Shown here: positions 41,004 through 48,608 of the stretch, piece after piece
How positions within the stretch are numbered: position 1 is the stretch's first letter
Layout of the letters: every line of letters begins with the position of its first letter
Origin: Chloroflexota bacterium
Lineage (GTDB): Bacteria > Chloroflexota > UBA6077 > JACCZL01
DNA: 62,140 nt
NCBI GenBank assembly: GCA_020850535.1
Contig: JADZEM010000146.1
Location: 1-62,140 of the forward strand
Direction of reading: 5' to 3'
Program-made: the position numbers and the translations under genes
Notes under the pieces: model-generated
The model's database searches: none
Told to the model about the DNA's origin: nothing
The model's input: the letters and a program-made list of their open reading frames with translations, nothing else

Positions 41004-42137
41004 TCAGATGTCGGCCACCGAGCCGTCGGGGTAGTACTCGCTGGCGTAGTCGCGCGGGCTGTACGGGTGTGCCGCGATGACCTCCTCGTCAAGCTCGATG
41101 CCGAGGCCCGGCGTCTTCGGCAGCTCGATCCAGCCGTTCTCGATCTTCAACCCCGTCTTCTGGGCAATCGTCCGATGCGGCTCGTTCTTGGCCGTTTCGA
41201 GGATCAGGAAGTTCGGGATGGCGGCTGACAGGTGCAGCGAGGCCGCCGTGGCGACCGGCCCGTTCGGGTTGTGCGGCGCGACCTTGATGTAATGCGCCTC
41301 GGCCATCGCCGCGATCTTCTTCAGCTCCAGGATGCCGCCGGCGTGGCAGATGTCCGGCTGGACGATGTCCACGATCTGCTCGTCGATCAGCTCGCGGAAC
41401 TCCCACTTGCTGAACAGCCGCTCACCCGTCGCCAGCGGCACGTTCGCCTTGACGTCGGTGACCTTCTTGAGCGCCTGGAGGTTCTCCGGCGGCACCAGCT
41501 CTTCGAGGAAGAGCATGTTGTACGGCTGCAGGGCGTGCATCAGCTCGATGGCGTAGAACGGCGAGAACCGCCCGTGATTGTCGAGCGCCAGGTGGACGTC
41601 CTCGCCCACCGCCTTGCGGACGGCCTCGATCTTCTTCGCGGCCGCGCGGATCAGCGTGCGCTCGTCCATGCCGTTCTTCGGCTGGCCGGTCCCGAGCTTG
41701 AACGCCCGGTAGCCCTCTTCCATCAGCTTCTGGACGTGCTCGACCGTGGCCTCGGCGGTCGGGCCGCCGGCGTGGGTGTAGACCTGGACCCGGTTGCGGG
41801 TCGGCCCGCCCAGCAGCTCGTAGACGGGCGCACCGAGCTTCTTGCCCTTGATGTCCCAGAGCGCCTGCTCGATGGCCGCGATGGCCGAGTTGAGGATGAT
41901 CCCGCCGCGCCAGAAGCCGTGACGGTGCAGGCGCTGCCAGTGGTGCTCGATCGGCCCGGGATCCTCGCCGATCAGGTAGCGCTTGAACTCGTCGACGGCG
42001 GCGCAGACCGTCAGCTCGCGCCCCTCGACGGACGCCTCGCCCACGCCGGTGATGCCCTCGTCCGTGGTGATCTTGACGAAGTGCCAGTTCTGGCGCTCGA
42101 CCCGCATCAGCAGGTTGTCGATGGCGACAATCTTCAC
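41004..42137 (-). CDS. Enolase-superfamily (mandelate racemase-like) dehydratase
   Basis: A 377-residue member of the mandelate racemase/muconate lactonizing enzyme group, closest in layout to D-galactonate dehydratases. The capping domain starts MKIVAIDNLLMRV. The barrel contains the metal ligands as D in HLALDNHGR, E in LFLEELVPPEN and E in ATGERLFSKWE. A catalytic histidine is in VAPHNPNGPVATAAS. It abstracts the alpha proton of a sugar acid carboxylate. GGAGGAGGG precedes ATG 42137. It is divergent from the SDR gene with a duplicated palindrome in the gap. Confidence 0.88.
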   Translation of the reverse strand: MKIVAIDNLLMRVERQNWHFVKITTDEGITGVGEASVEGRELTVCAAVDEFKRYLIGEDPGPIEHHWQRLHRHGFWRGGIILNSAIAAIEQALWDIKGKKLGAPVYELLGGPTRNRVQVYTHAGGPTAEATVEHVQKLMEEGYRAFKLGTGQPKNGMDERTLIRAAAKKIEAVRKAVGEDVHLALDNHGRFSPFYAIELMHALQPYNMLFLEELVPPENLQALKKVTDVKANVPLATGERLFSKWEFRELIDEQIVDIVQPDICHAGGILELKKIAAMAEAHYIKVAPHNPNGPVATAASLHLSAAIPNFLILETAKNEPHRTIAQKTGLKIENGWIELPKTPGLGIELDEEVIAAHPYSPRDYASEYYPDGSVADI

Positions 42138-42153
42138 GTTGTCCGCCCTCCTC

Positions 42154-42191
42154 TTCGATGGCAGCCATCATGTTCGATGGCAGCCATCATG
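42154..42191. promoter_or_regulatory. Twin operator-like sequence (two 19-bp direct repeats)
   Basis: The 19 bases TTCGATGGCAGCCATCATG occur twice in a row without change (42154-42172, 42173-42191). Each holds the dyad GATGGC-A-GCCATC (42157-42169, 42176-42188). They sit between the divergent dehydratase (start 42137) and SDR (start 42297) genes. This is the expected form of a binding site for a dimeric repressor, two sites side by side. The dehydratase ribosome-binding site lies just beyond. Confidence 0.55.
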
Positions 42192-42296
42192 GTACCTCGT
42201 GTGCGGCTACCATGATCGGGTGCCGGCCCTGTGGCAGCATGCCCGAGGTCGGCTCACGCAGCCAACTCAACACCAGCTCGCAGCGAGGGGGTCCAC

Positions 42297-43133
42297 GTGG
42301 AACGACTGTCAGGACAGGTCGCGATTGTGACGGGCGGCGCAACGGGCATCGGCGGCGCGACGGCCCGGCGCCTGGCCGAAGAGGGCGCGAAGGTGCTGAT
42401 CGCCGACATCAACCCGGCGTTGGCCCAGGAGAATGTCGAGCGGATCAGGGCGAACGGCGGCATTGCCGAGGCGATGCAGGCCGACACCGGCAGCCACGAC
42501 GACATCAAGGCGATGGTGCAGCGGGCCGTCGACGAGTGGGGCTCGCTGCGGATCCTGGTGAACAACGCCTACTCGCCGTCGGGCGCGGACGGGGCCGGCG
42601 GCGCGACCGAGATCTCGGAGGCGGCCTGGGATCGTGGAATGGCGGTCCTGGTCAAGTCGATGTTTCTGGCGACCAAGTACGCGGTGCCGCACATGCGGGA
42701 GAGCGGCGGCGGCTCGATTGTGAACCTGTCGTCGGTGCATGGGCTGCTGACGGCCGCGAAGTCGCTGATCTACGAGGCCGGCAAGTTCGCGGTGATCGGC
42801 GTGACCAAGCAGATGGCCTGCGACTACGGCCAGGACGGGATTCGGGTGAACGCGATCTGCCCTGGGCACATCGTGACGGAGCGGATGCAGCAGCGCTGGG
42901 ACACCAACCCTGAGGGGCTGCGCTTCTTCGAGCAGCAGTACCCGCTGCGGCGGACGGGCCGCCCGGTCGATATCGCCAATGCCATCGTGTTCCTCTGCTC
43001 GGAGGAGGCGTCGTTCATCACCGGGCACGCGCTGGTCGTCGACGGCGGCCTGACGATCCAGTTGCAGGAGAACCTGGGCGTGGCCCAGGCCCGCTACGCG
43101 CAGCAGCGGCCTGACCTCGAGTTCCCGTACTGA
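42297..43133 (+). CDS. Short-chain dehydrogenase/reductase (SDR)
   Basis: A 278-residue classical SDR. The cofactor loop TGGATGIGGATARRL is at about 12-26, NNA at LVNNAYSP near 88, catalytic Ser in VNLSSVHG near 143, and Tyr-Lys as YEAGKFAV near 160. The C-terminal substrate loop ends LVVDGGLTIQLQ. NAD(P)-dependent oxidation of a secondary alcohol, probably from a sugar acid, fits its divergent position to the dehydratase. GTG 42297 follows GAGGGGGT; earlier starts add nothing conserved. Confidence 0.9.
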   Translation: MERLSGQVAIVTGGATGIGGATARRLAEEGAKVLIADINPALAQENVERIRANGGIAEAMQADTGSHDDIKAMVQRAVDEWGSLRILVNNAYSPSGADGAGGATEISEAAWDRGMAVLVKSMFLATKYAVPHMRESGGGSIVNLSSVHGLLTAAKSLIYEAGKFAVIGVTKQMACDYGQDGIRVNAICPGHIVTERMQQRWDTNPEGLRFFEQQYPLRRTGRPVDIANAIVFLCSEEASFITGHALVVDGGLTIQLQENLGVAQARYAQQRPDLEFPY

Positions 43134-43254
43134 GGGTGTGACGGGCGGCGGCTGGTACGATACCCATGCGAGGCCCACACGGGAGGAGCACGATGACGCT
43201 GACTGGCCGCCGCCTGACCCTGGACGAGTTCCTGGCGCTGCCCGAGGAGAGCCC
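43132..43254 (+). repeat. Conserved 5' block, copy 1 (promoter plus Uma2 N-terminus)
   Basis: These 123 bases match 43835-43957 with two differences that I can count. The block spans the intergenic leader, the ribosome-binding site GGGAGGA and the first 20 or so codons of each Uma2 gene. Beyond it the two genes diverge clearly. Confidence 0.85.
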
Positions 43255-43759
43255 GGCCCTCGAATTCATCGACGGGGTGGTGGTACCCAAAGTGTCGCCA
43301 AAGATGTACCACGGTCGGATTCAGTCGAAGTTCGTTGAGCGCGTCAACGTCTACGCCGAGCCCCGTGAGCTTGCGGTGGCCTTCTCTGAGACGCGAGCCA
43401 CGTTCGGCGGGCAAAGCCGCATCCCTGATGTGGGCGTCTACCGATGGTCCCGCGTACCTCAGGATACGGATGGTAAGGTCGTCACGGACTCGTTCGTACC
43501 CTGGGACATCGCGGTCGAGATCGTCTCGCCAGATCAAAGCCGGTCCGACGTAGCTGACAAGTGTCAGTGGTACTGCGCCAATGGCGTCGAGATCAGTCTG
43601 ATGATCGACCCGATCCGAGAGGATGTTCTTCGGTTCGGAGCGGATGGCTCGCGCATCGTGGTGCGAGGCGACGATGTCATTGACCTTGAGAGCGTCATCC
43701 CAGGCTTCCGCATCACACCGTACGAACTGTTCTCGGCGCTGTATTTCGGACGCCGGTAG
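43193..43759 (+). CDS. Uma2-family endonuclease (PD-(D/E)XK fold), copy 1
   Basis: A 188-residue Uma2 (DUF820) protein. The nuclease-like core shows an aspartate in RIPDVGVYRW, a glutamate in DIAVEIVSPDQS and a lysine in DVADKCQWY, in the order of PD-(D/E)XK enzymes. The final sheet has GVEISLMIDPIRED. The family is abundant in Chloroflexota and cyanobacteria; its role is largely unknown. Its 5' end is nearly identical to that of the next gene. ATG 43193 has GGGAGGAGC upstream. Confidence 0.9.
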   Translation: MTLTGRRLTLDEFLALPEESPALEFIDGVVVPKVSPKMYHGRIQSKFVERVNVYAEPRELAVAFSETRATFGGQSRIPDVGVYRWSRVPQDTDGKVVTDSFVPWDIAVEIVSPDQSRSDVADKCQWYCANGVEISLMIDPIREDVLRFGADGSRIVVRGDDVIDLESVIPGFRITPYELFSALYFGRR

Positions 43760-43834
43760 TCGAGCGTGCCCTGGAAGCATTGACGCGAGCGCCCGATACG
43801 CTCGACGTGGCTTCGACACGCCGAGATCCCCCCC

Positions 43835-43957
43835 GAGGGTGTGACGGGCGGCGGCTGGTACGATACCCATGCGAGGCCCACGCGGGAGGAGCATGATGAC
43901 GCTGACTGGCCGCCGCCTGACCCTGGACGAGTTCCTGGCGCTGCCCGAGGAGAGCCC
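43835..43957 (+). repeat. Conserved 5' block, copy 2 (promoter plus Uma2 N-terminus)
   Basis: Second copy of the 123-base block at 43132-43254, offset 703 bases. It includes a TACGAT box, GGGAGGA and the first codons. The identity stops sharply inside the coding region. Confidence 0.85.
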
Positions 43958-44456
43958 CGGACTTGAGTACCTCGACGGGAGGGTCGTACGAAAGGTGTCC
44001 CCAAAAGCGTATCACGGTGCGACCCAGTATGCTCTCACCGAGAGGGTGAACCTGTACGGGCGTCCCCGTCGACTTGCACGGGCATTTCCCGAAACGCGCG
44101 CAACATTCGGGGGCTGGTCGCCCGTCCCGGATGTTGGGGTGTATCGCTGGGAGAATCTGCCGAGACGAGCGGATGGTAAGCTCCTCAGGGAATTTCAGAC
44201 GCCGTGGGATATCGTTGTCGAGATCGTCTCGCCGGACCAAAGCCGGGCTGACCTTAAGGCCAAGTGCCGTTGGTACTGCGCGAACGGGGTGGAGATCAGC
44301 CTGATGATCGATCCCGACCGCGAGGATGTGATCTGCTTCGGCGCGGATGGCTCACGCGTTGAGCTGCGCAACGAAGATCGAATCGACCTGGATAGCGTCC
44401 TACCCGGCCTTCATCTCACGCCAGACGACCTCTTCTCAGAGTTGTACGCGGACTAG
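43896..44456 (+). CDS. Uma2-family endonuclease (PD-(D/E)XK fold), copy 2
   Basis: A 186-residue paralogue of the preceding gene. The core residues are again visible: PVPDVGVYRW, DIVVEIVSPDQS, DLKAKCRWY and GVEISLMIDPDRED. ATG 43896 corresponds to the start of copy 1; an ATG three bases before is also possible. Tandem Uma2 genes are common and may assemble as paired subunits. The shared first codons and leader point to a recent duplication or gene conversion of the 5' part only. Confidence 0.9.
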   Translation: MTLTGRRLTLDEFLALPEESPGLEYLDGRVVRKVSPKAYHGATQYALTERVNLYGRPRRLARAFPETRATFGGWSPVPDVGVYRWENLPRRADGKLLREFQTPWDIVVEIVSPDQSRADLKAKCRWYCANGVEISLMIDPDREDVICFGADGSRVELRNEDRIDLDSVLPGLHLTPDDLFSELYAD

Positions 44457-44491
44457 CCGGAGCACGTTCGCCTGGGTAGGCATGGTCCGGG

Positions 44492-44497
44492 TACACT
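44492..44497 (+). promoter_or_regulatory. -10 box (TACACT) for leaderless HAD mRNA
   Basis: TACACT ends seven bases before ATG 44504, so transcription is predicted to begin on the A of the start codon. No ribosome-binding site is visible. Confidence 0.55.
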
Positions 44498-44503
44498 CGG
44501 CGC

Positions 44504-45169
44504 ATGAGTGTCTGCCTGTTTGATGCCGTCATCTTCGACATGGACGGCGTGCTGCTCGACTCCGAGCCGATCTACCTCGCGGCCACCAACGGCGTGCTGG
44601 CCCGCGAGGGCAAGTACCTCAGCCCTGAGGAGAACGCGCGCTACATCGGGGTGCGGTTCCCGGACATGCTGGCCGAGATCATCCCGGCGATGGGGCTGGC
44701 CCACGACGCCGCCTACTATATCGCCGAGACGCGCCAGCAGGTGCTGATCGAGTTCGGGAAGCCGCTGACGCCGCCGGCGGGCGCGCGAGAGCTGATCGAG
44801 CGGCTGGTGGATCACGGCGTGCCGCGCGCGGTCGGATCGTCGAGCGGGCACGGCTGGGTCGAGCAGATCCTGACGAACCTGGGCGTCCGCCAGTATTTCG
44901 ACGTGATCGTTGGCGGCGACGACGTGCAGCATGGCAAGCCAGAGCCGGACATCTTCCTGCGCTGCGCCGAACTGCTCGGCGTGCAGCCGGAGCGTTGCGC
45001 CGTCATCGAGGACTCGGCCAATGGCGTGCTGGCGGCGCGGCGGGCCGGCATGACAGCCATCGGGCTGCGAACGGCCTCGACGGCGACGCTGGTACTGGAA
45101 GGGTGCCTGGCCGTGGTGGACACGTTCCACGAAGCGGCCGGCCACCTCGGCGTGGCGCTCGAACGGTAG
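44504..45169 (+). CDS. HAD-superfamily hydrolase, beta-phosphoglucomutase-like
   Basis: A 221-residue HAD phosphatase. Motif I DAVIFDMDGVLLDSEPIY carries the nucleophile and acid aspartates at the N-terminus, and a helical cap follows. Motif II is AVGSSSG, motif III lysine in QHGKPEPDIFLRC, and motif IV AVIEDSANGV. Members act on sugar phosphates or phosphoglycolate. The cap sequence does not decide between phosphatase and mutase. It lies between the Uma2 pair and the convergent acyltransferase. Confidence 0.92.
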   Translation: MSVCLFDAVIFDMDGVLLDSEPIYLAATNGVLAREGKYLSPEENARYIGVRFPDMLAEIIPAMGLAHDAAYYIAETRQQVLIEFGKPLTPPAGARELIERLVDHGVPRAVGSSSGHGWVEQILTNLGVRQYFDVIVGGDDVQHGKPEPDIFLRCAELLGVQPERCAVIEDSANGVLAARRAGMTAIGLRTASTATLVLEGCLAVVDTFHEAAGHLGVALER

Positions 45170-45225
45170 CCGTCCGTTCCCCGCACGTCATCGCGTCTTG
45201 CGCGCGGGCAACGGCGGACGCGCGC

Positions 45226-46185
45226 TCACACGACGAGAAGGTCGTTGCGGGCCGCTGCGATCTGCTGCCGGACGATGCCCTGCACGCGAGCCGTGATCGC
45301 CTCGGGGCTGGGTTCCTCGGCCGCAAGCTCGGCAGCATCGATCGGCTCGCCGTAGGTCACACGGATCGTCGTCGGGCCGAACGACGGGAACGCGACCTGG
45401 AGCACGGCCACCAGATCCTCGCGCCGACGGAGCGTCGGACGGCGGCGGATCAACGGTCCGAACCAGTTCCAGGTGCTCAACGAGAGCACGCCGACGATGG
45501 AGGTCGGGACGACTTTCAGCGGGATGCCCTGGCGCGCGGCCATCCTGACCATCGTACCGATACCGGCCGACCACGGTTGAAACGGCTCGGTGGGAAAGTC
45601 GTCACCCGGGCCGTGCCGCCCGATCAGCACCGGCTCGGGCTCCAGGTGGCCGGCCGGGAAGATCAGCAGTGGCGTGCCCTCGCGCAGGACGCGCAAGACC
45701 TCGCGCAGGCTGCCGGAACGGCCGGGGCCTTCATCTGGCAGGAGGAGCAGGTTCGGGGCCAGCGAGGAGAGCAGATTCAGCAGCGGCTGCGGCCGGGCGA
45801 TGGCCCGGATATCCTGTCGCGGCAGCGTGGCGTAGATCGCCAGCGTGTCGAACATGCCCGGATGATTCGAGGCCAGCAGCAGCGGCCCGTCAGCGGGAAT
45901 CGACTGCGCGCCGCGCGAGTCCACCGTGCCGTTGTAGCGGGCGCAGATATCGACGGCGGCGTGGGCAAGCCCGTGGCTGTCCAGACGCTCGTTGAAGTGC
46001 GCCATACTGTCGGCGAAGCGCCGCAGTTGGCCGCGCATGCCGATCTGGAGCGCGTTCCGCGCAAACCACGAGGTGTGCACGCCCGCCAGCTGCACGAGAT
46101 CGCGCCGGCAGACCTCGTGAAACTGGCGGAGCCGCTCGGCCTCGTCAAGGCCGGTTGCTGATTGGGCAGGAGCAAGCGCGACCAT
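45226..46185 (-). CDS. Lysophospholipid acyltransferase family protein (PlsC-like)
   Basis: A 319-residue acyltransferase. The HX4D motif is SNHPGMFDTLAIY at about 112-124, followed by the glycerolphosphate-binding region, and IFPAGHLEPEP in place of FPEGTRS. The long N-terminus (1-95) has a DUF-like helical part before the catalytic domain. It would acylate a lysophospholipid or another acceptor at the membrane. Start chosen at ATG 46185, which has TATGCT eight bases upstream and no ribosome-binding site; longer starts lead into repetitive sequence. Confidence 0.85.
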   Translation of the reverse strand: MVALAPAQSATGLDEAERLRQFHEVCRRDLVQLAGVHTSWFARNALQIGMRGQLRRFADSMAHFNERLDSHGLAHAAVDICARYNGTVDSRGAQSIPADGPLLLASNHPGMFDTLAIYATLPRQDIRAIARPQPLLNLLSSLAPNLLLLPDEGPGRSGSLREVLRVLREGTPLLIFPAGHLEPEPVLIGRHGPGDDFPTEPFQPWSAGIGTMVRMAARQGIPLKVVPTSIVGVLSLSTWNWFGPLIRRRPTLRRREDLVAVLQVAFPSFGPTTIRVTYGEPIDAAELAAEEPSPEAITARVQGIVRQQIAAARNDLLVV

Positions 46186-46193
46186 ATGGGCAC

Positions 46194-46199
46194 AGCATA
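46194..46199 (-). promoter_or_regulatory. -10 box (TATGCT) for near-leaderless acyltransferase mRNA
   Basis: On the minus strand TATGCT lies eight bases before ATG 46185. The transcript would start within two bases of the start codon. Confidence 0.45.
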
Positions 46200-46310
46200 C
46201 GCGATTCTGCCGCTCGTGTCTGTCGTCTCGCGAACAGATACGTGAAGGAGTGGATCGAGGGTCGCGGATGGTGGGGCGTGGATGATTGTGCAAACGTGCA
46301 AGTTGCAATT

Positions 46311-46475
46311 GTCGTCCTGAGCGCAGCGAAGAACCTCACCCGCTGACGCGAACGTTGACGGCCAGTGGGTGACACGAACGTTGACGGTCAGCGGGTGGGG
46401 TGCAAGGTGACGCTCGGCGGGTGGCGCGAGCGTTGACGGTCAGCGGGTGAGGTCCTTCGCTGCGCTCAGGATGAC
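46311..46475. repeat. Palindromic repeat B with an internal tandem array
   Basis: The ends GTCGTCCTGAGCGCAGCGAAG and CTTCGCTGCGCTCAGGATGAC are inverted copies, and an inner CCTCACCCGCTG pairs with CAGCGGGTGAGG. Between them are four 26-base units (46346-46371, 46372-46397, 46398-46423, 46424-46449) built on CGAACGTTGACGGTCAGCGG. The element is related to 2286-2378, which lacks the array. Confidence 0.8.
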
Positions 46476-46506
46476 ATGGGGAGTTGCTTCCTTTCACCGC
46501 ATCATT

Positions 46507-46567
46507 CCCACGCCCACGCCCACGCCCACGCCCACGCCCACGCCCACGCCCACGCCCCACGCCCACG
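46507..46567. repeat. Hexanucleotide microsatellite (CCCACG)n
   Basis: Eight perfect CCCACG units, one unit with an extra C, one more unit and a final CCC. It lies three bases beyond the stop codon of the permease gene on the minus strand. Arrays of this kind can slip in replication. Confidence 0.9.
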
Positions 46568-46570
46568 CCC

Positions 46571-47509
46571 TCAGCTCAGGCGCTGCTTCAGCCTCGGGTC
46601 CAGCATGTCGCGGAGGGCGTCGCCGAACAGGTTCGCGGCCATGATCGTGATGGTGATGGCCAGGCCCGGGAACACGATCAGCCACCAGGGCGGCCGGAAC
46701 GCCTCGCTCAGCACGCCGCCGAGCATGCGGCCCCACGTCGGCGTTGGCTCGGGCACGCCGATGCCCAGGAACGCCAGCGCTGACTCGGCAAAGATCGCCG
46801 TGCCCAGGTTGGCGCTGAAGATCACCAGGAACGGCGCCAGACACTGCGGCGCAACGTGGCGCACCATCACCCGGAGGGACGTCGCTCCGATGCAGCGGGC
46901 CGACTCGACGTACGAGGTCTCCTTGACCGACAGCACGACGGCCCGGATCACCCGCGTTGAGAGTGGCACCCGCGAGATGGCGATGGCGATGATGACCGTC
47001 TCCAGACGTGGCCCGAGGCCGGCCATCAGCAGGATCGCCAGGATCAGGCCGGGGAACGAGAGCATGATGTCCAGCACGCGCTGGCTGATCATGTCGAAGC
47101 GGCGGCCGATGTAGCCGGACGCTACGCCCCAGACGAACCCGATGGAGTCGCCCAGCAGCACCGAGGTGACGGCCACCAGCAGGCTGATCCTCGCCCCGTA
47201 GAAGATGCGCGAGAGGACATCACGGCCCAGGTAGTCGGTCCCGAGCAGATACTGGAGCGACGGCTCGCGGCGGGTGGCGGCGAAGTTCGCGGCCAGCGGA
47301 TCGTACGGGCTGACGACGCTCGCGAATGCGCCGATGCCGAAGATCACCAGCAGCGCGATGGCCGCCCCGGTGCCGAGCAGCGACGAGCGGTAGAACCGAA
47401 CGAGGAAGCTGGTCCGCGGTCGCCGTCGCATCTGCGTCGGCGCGGCGACTTCCCCCATGGGGGCCGGTCCGGGCCGCGCGTCCGGGGCCATCTCAAGCGG
47501 CCTTGCCAT
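46571..47509 (-). CDS. ABC transporter permease, DppC/OppC type
   Basis: A 312-residue membrane permease of the peptide/nickel family. The N-terminal OppC-type segment SFLVRFYRSSLLGTGAAIAL and the periplasmic VVSPYDPLAANFAATRREPS come first. Then the permease domain has the EAA-like loop ARCIGATSLRVMVRHVAPQC and six hydrophobic segments. GGAG lies nine bases before ATG 47509; starts at 47524 or 47533 are possible. It is the last gene of the set (binding protein, DppB, DppC). No ATPase genes follow; the next gene on this strand is an acyltransferase. Confidence 0.9.
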   Translation of the reverse strand: MARPLEMAPDARPGPAPMGEVAAPTQMRRRPRTSFLVRFYRSSLLGTGAAIALLVIFGIGAFASVVSPYDPLAANFAATRREPSLQYLLGTDYLGRDVLSRIFYGARISLLVAVTSVLLGDSIGFVWGVASGYIGRRFDMISQRVLDIMLSFPGLILAILLMAGLGPRLETVIIAIAISRVPLSTRVIRAVVLSVKETSYVESARCIGATSLRVMVRHVAPQCLAPFLVIFSANLGTAIFAESALAFLGIGVPEPTPTWGRMLGGVLSEAFRPPWWLIVFPGLAITITIMAANLFGDALRDMLDPRLKQRLS

Positions 47510-47557
47510 ACGGTGTAGCTCCATTGCCAGCACAGCGCTGGCCGATGTCTCGGCAGC

Positions 47558-48517
47558 CTAGCTGTACCGGATGCGGGGATCGATGAGCGCGTAGCTGACG
47601 TCCACCATCAGGTTCACCAGGATGAACACGACGCCGTAAAACAGGGCCAGGTTCTGGATCAGCATCCAGTCTCGCTCGGTGACAGCCATCACCAGCGCCA
47701 GCCCGAGGCCCGGCACCCCGAATGCCCGCTCGACGGCCACCGAGCCGCCGATCAGACCGCCGAGCGCCAGGCCGGAGACGGTCACCACGGGCAACAGGGC
47801 ATTCTTGAGGACGTGCCGCACCAGGATGCCCTTGTCACGCAGGCCCTTGGCGCGAGCGGTCCGCACGTAGTCCTCGCCCAGCACTTCGAGCGTCGAGGAG
47901 CGGGCGATGCGGGCAATGAACGCCCCCAGCCCGACGCCGAGCGCCAGCGCCGGCCCGACCGTCATCTGGAAGTTCTTGACCGGATCGTCCCAGAGGTAGA
48001 CGATGGTCATGGACGGCCGCCAGCTGAAGTACAGGATGCCGACCAGGATGGCGAGCATCCCCAGGAAGAAGCTCGGGATGGCCTGGAACAACGTGACGAA
48101 GAAGCGTGCGGCGTAGTCCAGGCCGGAGTTTCTGCGGACGGCCGACAGCATGCCGATGGGCAGGCCGATGACCCACGAGACGACGATGGCCATGATGGCG
48201 ATCTGGATGGTGATCGGGGCGCGGCGCATGATCAGCTCGATCAGCGGCTCGCCCCGCCAGAACGAGGTGCCGAAGTTGCCGCGCAGCACGTCGTACATCC
48301 AGCTCAGGTACTGTTGGTAGTACGGGCGGTCCAGTCCGAGACTGGCGCGCGCCGCCGCAAGCTGCTCGGGGGTCAGGCGGATGGTGCCCACCTGCTCGCT
48401 CTCGATCATCTCGAGCGGGTCGCCGGGCAGGATGCGCATGGCGAAGAAGATCAGCAGCGTGACGCCGATGATCGTCGGGATGGAGATCACGAGGCGGCGC
48501 AGCACGTAGAGATGCAT
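47558..48517 (-). CDS. ABC transporter permease, DppB/OppB type
   Basis: A 319-residue permease that pairs with the DppC type. It begins MHLYVLRRLVISIPTIIGVT with the typical first helix. The periplasmic loop has LRGNFGTSFWRGEPLIELIM, and the coupling loop is LGEDYVRTARAKGLRDKGIL. The last helix ends YALIDPRIRY, the DppB/OppB signature. The cargo is probably a peptide or similar solute. The start is 24 bases from a 24-bp hairpin that separates it from the binding-protein gene. Confidence 0.92.
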   Translation of the reverse strand: MHLYVLRRLVISIPTIIGVTLLIFFAMRILPGDPLEMIESEQVGTIRLTPEQLAAARASLGLDRPYYQQYLSWMYDVLRGNFGTSFWRGEPLIELIMRRAPITIQIAIMAIVVSWVIGLPIGMLSAVRRNSGLDYAARFFVTLFQAIPSFFLGMLAILVGILYFSWRPSMTIVYLWDDPVKNFQMTVGPALALGVGLGAFIARIARSSTLEVLGEDYVRTARAKGLRDKGILVRHVLKNALLPVVTVSGLALGGLIGGSVAVERAFGVPGLGLALVMAVTERDWMLIQNLALFYGVVFILVNLMVDVSYALIDPRIRYS

Positions 48518-48536
48518 CGTGGACGTTCTCAGTCTT

Positions 48537-48597
48537 CAGGTGTCAGTCGTCAGTTCTCAGAGGACTGCTCCTGCTGAGAACTGACGACTGACACCTG
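48537..48597 (-). other. 24-bp perfect hairpin between binding-protein and permease genes
   Basis: CAGGTGTCAGTCGTCAGTTC and four more bases (48537-48560) pair perfectly with 48574-48597 across a 13-base loop. It lies inside the operon, after the binding-protein stop and 20 bases before the permease start. Such hairpins often lower permease expression and protect the upstream message, as known for other ABC operons. Confidence 0.7.
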
Positions 48598-48608
48598 ACA
48601 ACTCGCTC

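Larger units (their letters stand above)
46186..46570. other. 385-bp repeat-rich intergenic region
   Basis: No gene seen. It carries a TATGCT box (46194-46199, minus strand), words GTGGATCGAGGGTCGCGG at 46252-46269 related to the 21851-21901 hairpin, palindromic repeat B with its tandem core (46311-46475), and a hexamer microsatellite ending just before the stop of the permease gene. Confidence 0.7.

Noticed and set aside
43156-43165. TACGAT box before Uma2 copy 1 as a leaderless promoter
   Set aside because: It lies more than 25 bases before the ATG, and a strong GGGAGGA ribosome-binding site follows, so an ordinary leader is more likely.
46346-46449. CRISPR array
   Set aside because: The four 26-base units follow each other directly without spacers and differ in sequence. 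No cas gene is present.
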